DNA from: Candidatus Brocadiia bacterium
GTDB lineage: Bacteria; Planctomycetota; PUPC01; DSUN01
Assembly: GCA_016782825.1 (NCBI GenBank)
Contig: JADHXT010000042.1
Location: forward strand, 1-14,388
DNA: 14,388 bases
Reading direction: 5' to 3'
Shown: positions 13,495 through 14,388 of the stretch, in pieces
Numbering within the stretch: the first letter of the stretch is position 1
How the letters are laid out: every line of letters begins with the position of its first letter
Notes under the pieces: generated by a model
The model's database searches: none
What the model was told of the DNA's origin: nothing
The model's input: only the letters and a program-made list of their open reading frames with translations
Position numbers and translations under genes: made by a program

Positions 13495-14388
13495 CTATGG
13501 GGCGGGAGAGGACCATCGGATGCGGGCGAGGAGGGTGTTGCCCTTCCAGCCATCGTGGGGGAGGCACTCGCCCACGGTCACCCACGTTTCGGTGGGAGCG
13601 AAGGCCGTGATGTGGAAGTTGCCCATGCGGGCCACGTGGTTTGCGGCCTTGATGCCATCGCCGAGGAGGGGGAACACCTCGCGTTCGGTGTCGCGGACGA
13701 GGCAGAGCTTCGCAGCGTCCACGCGGGCGATGAAGATGGGCGCCCGCCAGCGGAAGACATTGACGTTGTGCTTCGCCTTGCGAGTGTAGACGAGGAAGAG
13801 GCCGTCGGGCCGTGCGATCCAATGCTGTTGGGTGGTGGACATGCTCATCGGCTTGCCGTCGTCCCAGCTCCAAGGCTGCATCTTCGGCCAGGCAAGACCA
13901 TCGGCGCTGGCGGCCACGTAGCCGCGGCCATCCTCGGCGCGGATGGTGAGGAAGAAGCGGCCGCCGAAGCGGGTGATGCTCGGCTCCAGGAGACCTCGCC
14001 CGGCCGCAAGGCGAAGCTCCTTGGGCGTGGACTTCTTCACGCGGAGGGTCTCGCCGTCGAAGCTGCACAGCAGGGAGCCCACGGCGCGGTCGCGCCGGCC
14101 GCGCGGCCCGAAGGAGACCGGCACCAGCAGGTCGCCGTTGTCGAGCACGAGCCGCTGCCCGCAGTTGGAGGTGAACATGGCGGAGGCGCGCGGGTCGTCC
14201 CACACAAGCTGCTTCCGCTCCGACCAGCGGCCCTCGGCGTCGCGGACGACGTAGACGGGGTAGCGTGCGGTGGACGTGCGGGTGAGCTTGCCGGCCTTGG
14301 TGTAGTAGACGTTGTGGCCCATGGCGACAACGGTGTTCGTCCTGGCGTGATACTCGGGCACCACGTCGCACACGCCGTTGAGCAGGCC
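13495..14388 (-). CDS. Sialidase/beta-propeller-like protein (5' truncated)
   Basis: The frame stays open to the right edge, so the N-terminus and any signal peptide are missing; the visible part is 297 residues. It reads as repeated four-stranded beta units typical of a sialidase-type six-bladed propeller: DVVPEYHARTNTVVAMGHNVYY, YVVRDAEGRWSERKQLVWDD, RLVLDNGDLLVPVSF, EPSITRFGGRFFLTIRAEDG and HWIARPDGLFLVYTR. A degenerate Asp box, SADGLAW, lies at 13888-13908. Such proteins are common in polysaccharide-degrading planctomycetes and are usually annotated exo-alpha-sialidase, though sialic acid cleavage is rarely shown. A catalytic Arg triad and Tyr/Glu pair cannot be confirmed. Its stop is 13 bp before the glycoside hydrolase start, so both are probably made together and act on the same glycan. 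A GTG at 14373 is internal and not taken as the start. Confidence 0.65.
   Translation of the reverse strand, partial: GLLNGVCDVVPEYHARTNTVVAMGHNVYYTKAGKLTRTSTARYPVYVVRDAEGRWSERKQLVWDDPRASAMFTSNCGQRLVLDNGDLLVPVSFGPRGRRDRAVGSLLCSFDGETLRVKKSTPKELRLAAGRGLLEPSITRFGGRFFLTIRAEDGRGYVAASADGLAWPKMQPWSWDDGKPMSMSTTQQHWIARPDGLFLVYTRKAKHNVNVFRWRAPIFIARVDAAKLCLVRDTEREVFPLLGDGIKAANHVARMGNFHITAFAPTETWVTVGECLPHDGWKGNTLLARIRWSSPAP

Noticed and set aside
12369..13610. A 413-codon plus-strand frame, antisense to the glycoside hydrolase, and a similar one at 11016-12224
   Set aside because: Both are low-complexity in composition and mirror the real minus-strand gene with its signal peptide and catalytic motifs.

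Overview
The window is a GC-rich bacterial chromosome segment with nine protein genes, two of them cut by the window edges. The likely source is a member of the Planctomycetota or a neighbouring PVC lineage. This rests on the type of genes seen: a giant transmembrane Hanks-type Ser/Thr kinase with a carbohydrate-binding-like outer half, a large hybrid histidine kinase, small TPR proteins, and a secreted multi-module glycoside hydrolase beside a sialidase-like protein. The lineage is an inference from gene content; there is no rRNA or other marker. No tRNA, rRNA, CRISPR array, insertion sequence or phage gene was seen.

Layout. At 2-610 (+) is the 3' part of an LpxH-like metallophosphoesterase (lipid A pathway). 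At 719-1396 (+) is a small membrane-anchored TPR protein with its own promoter-like element. On the minus strand at 1430-5386 is a 1318-residue Ser/Thr kinase that faces the TPR gene. Behind it on the same strand, at 5591-8473, is a 960-residue hybrid histidine kinase (REC-GAF-PAS-PAS-HisKA-HATPase-REC). A divergent intergenic region of about 380 bp (8474-8852) separates the histidine kinase from a compact plus-strand cluster: a GNAT acetyltransferase (8853-9353), a radical SAM protein with a C-terminal winged-helix-like region (9350-10291, start overlapping the previous stop), and a mannose-6-phosphate isomerase-like cupin (10317-10910). The right end is a minus-strand pair: a secreted clan GH-A-like glycoside hydrolase (10917-13481) preceded, 13 bp upstream, by a sialidase/beta-propeller-like protein that runs off the window (13495-14388).

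Regulation. Four promoter-like elements with the same geometry (TTGACA or TTGCGN, exactly 17 bp, then a -10 resembling TATAAT) precede the TPR gene, the Ser/Thr kinase, the histidine kinase and the acetyltransferase cluster. The kinase promoter overlaps the upstream-most possible start codon, so translation must begin at the downstream ATG at 5386, which has a good ribosome binding site.

Themes. Two large signalling proteins sit side by side. The Ser/Thr kinase carries two tandem copies of a rhamnosidase-N-like beta domain plus a LamG/DUF1080-like domain outside the membrane, so it may sense a glycan or wall component. The histidine kinase begins with a receiver that has lost its phospho-acceptor Asp, its switch Thr/Ser and its Lys. 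Glycan-related genes (LpxH-like, PMI-like cupin, glycoside hydrolase, sialidase-like) surround them, but no shared pathway is proven by the sequence. I found no complete new system; the most unusual items are the kinase's outer architecture and the degenerate receiver.
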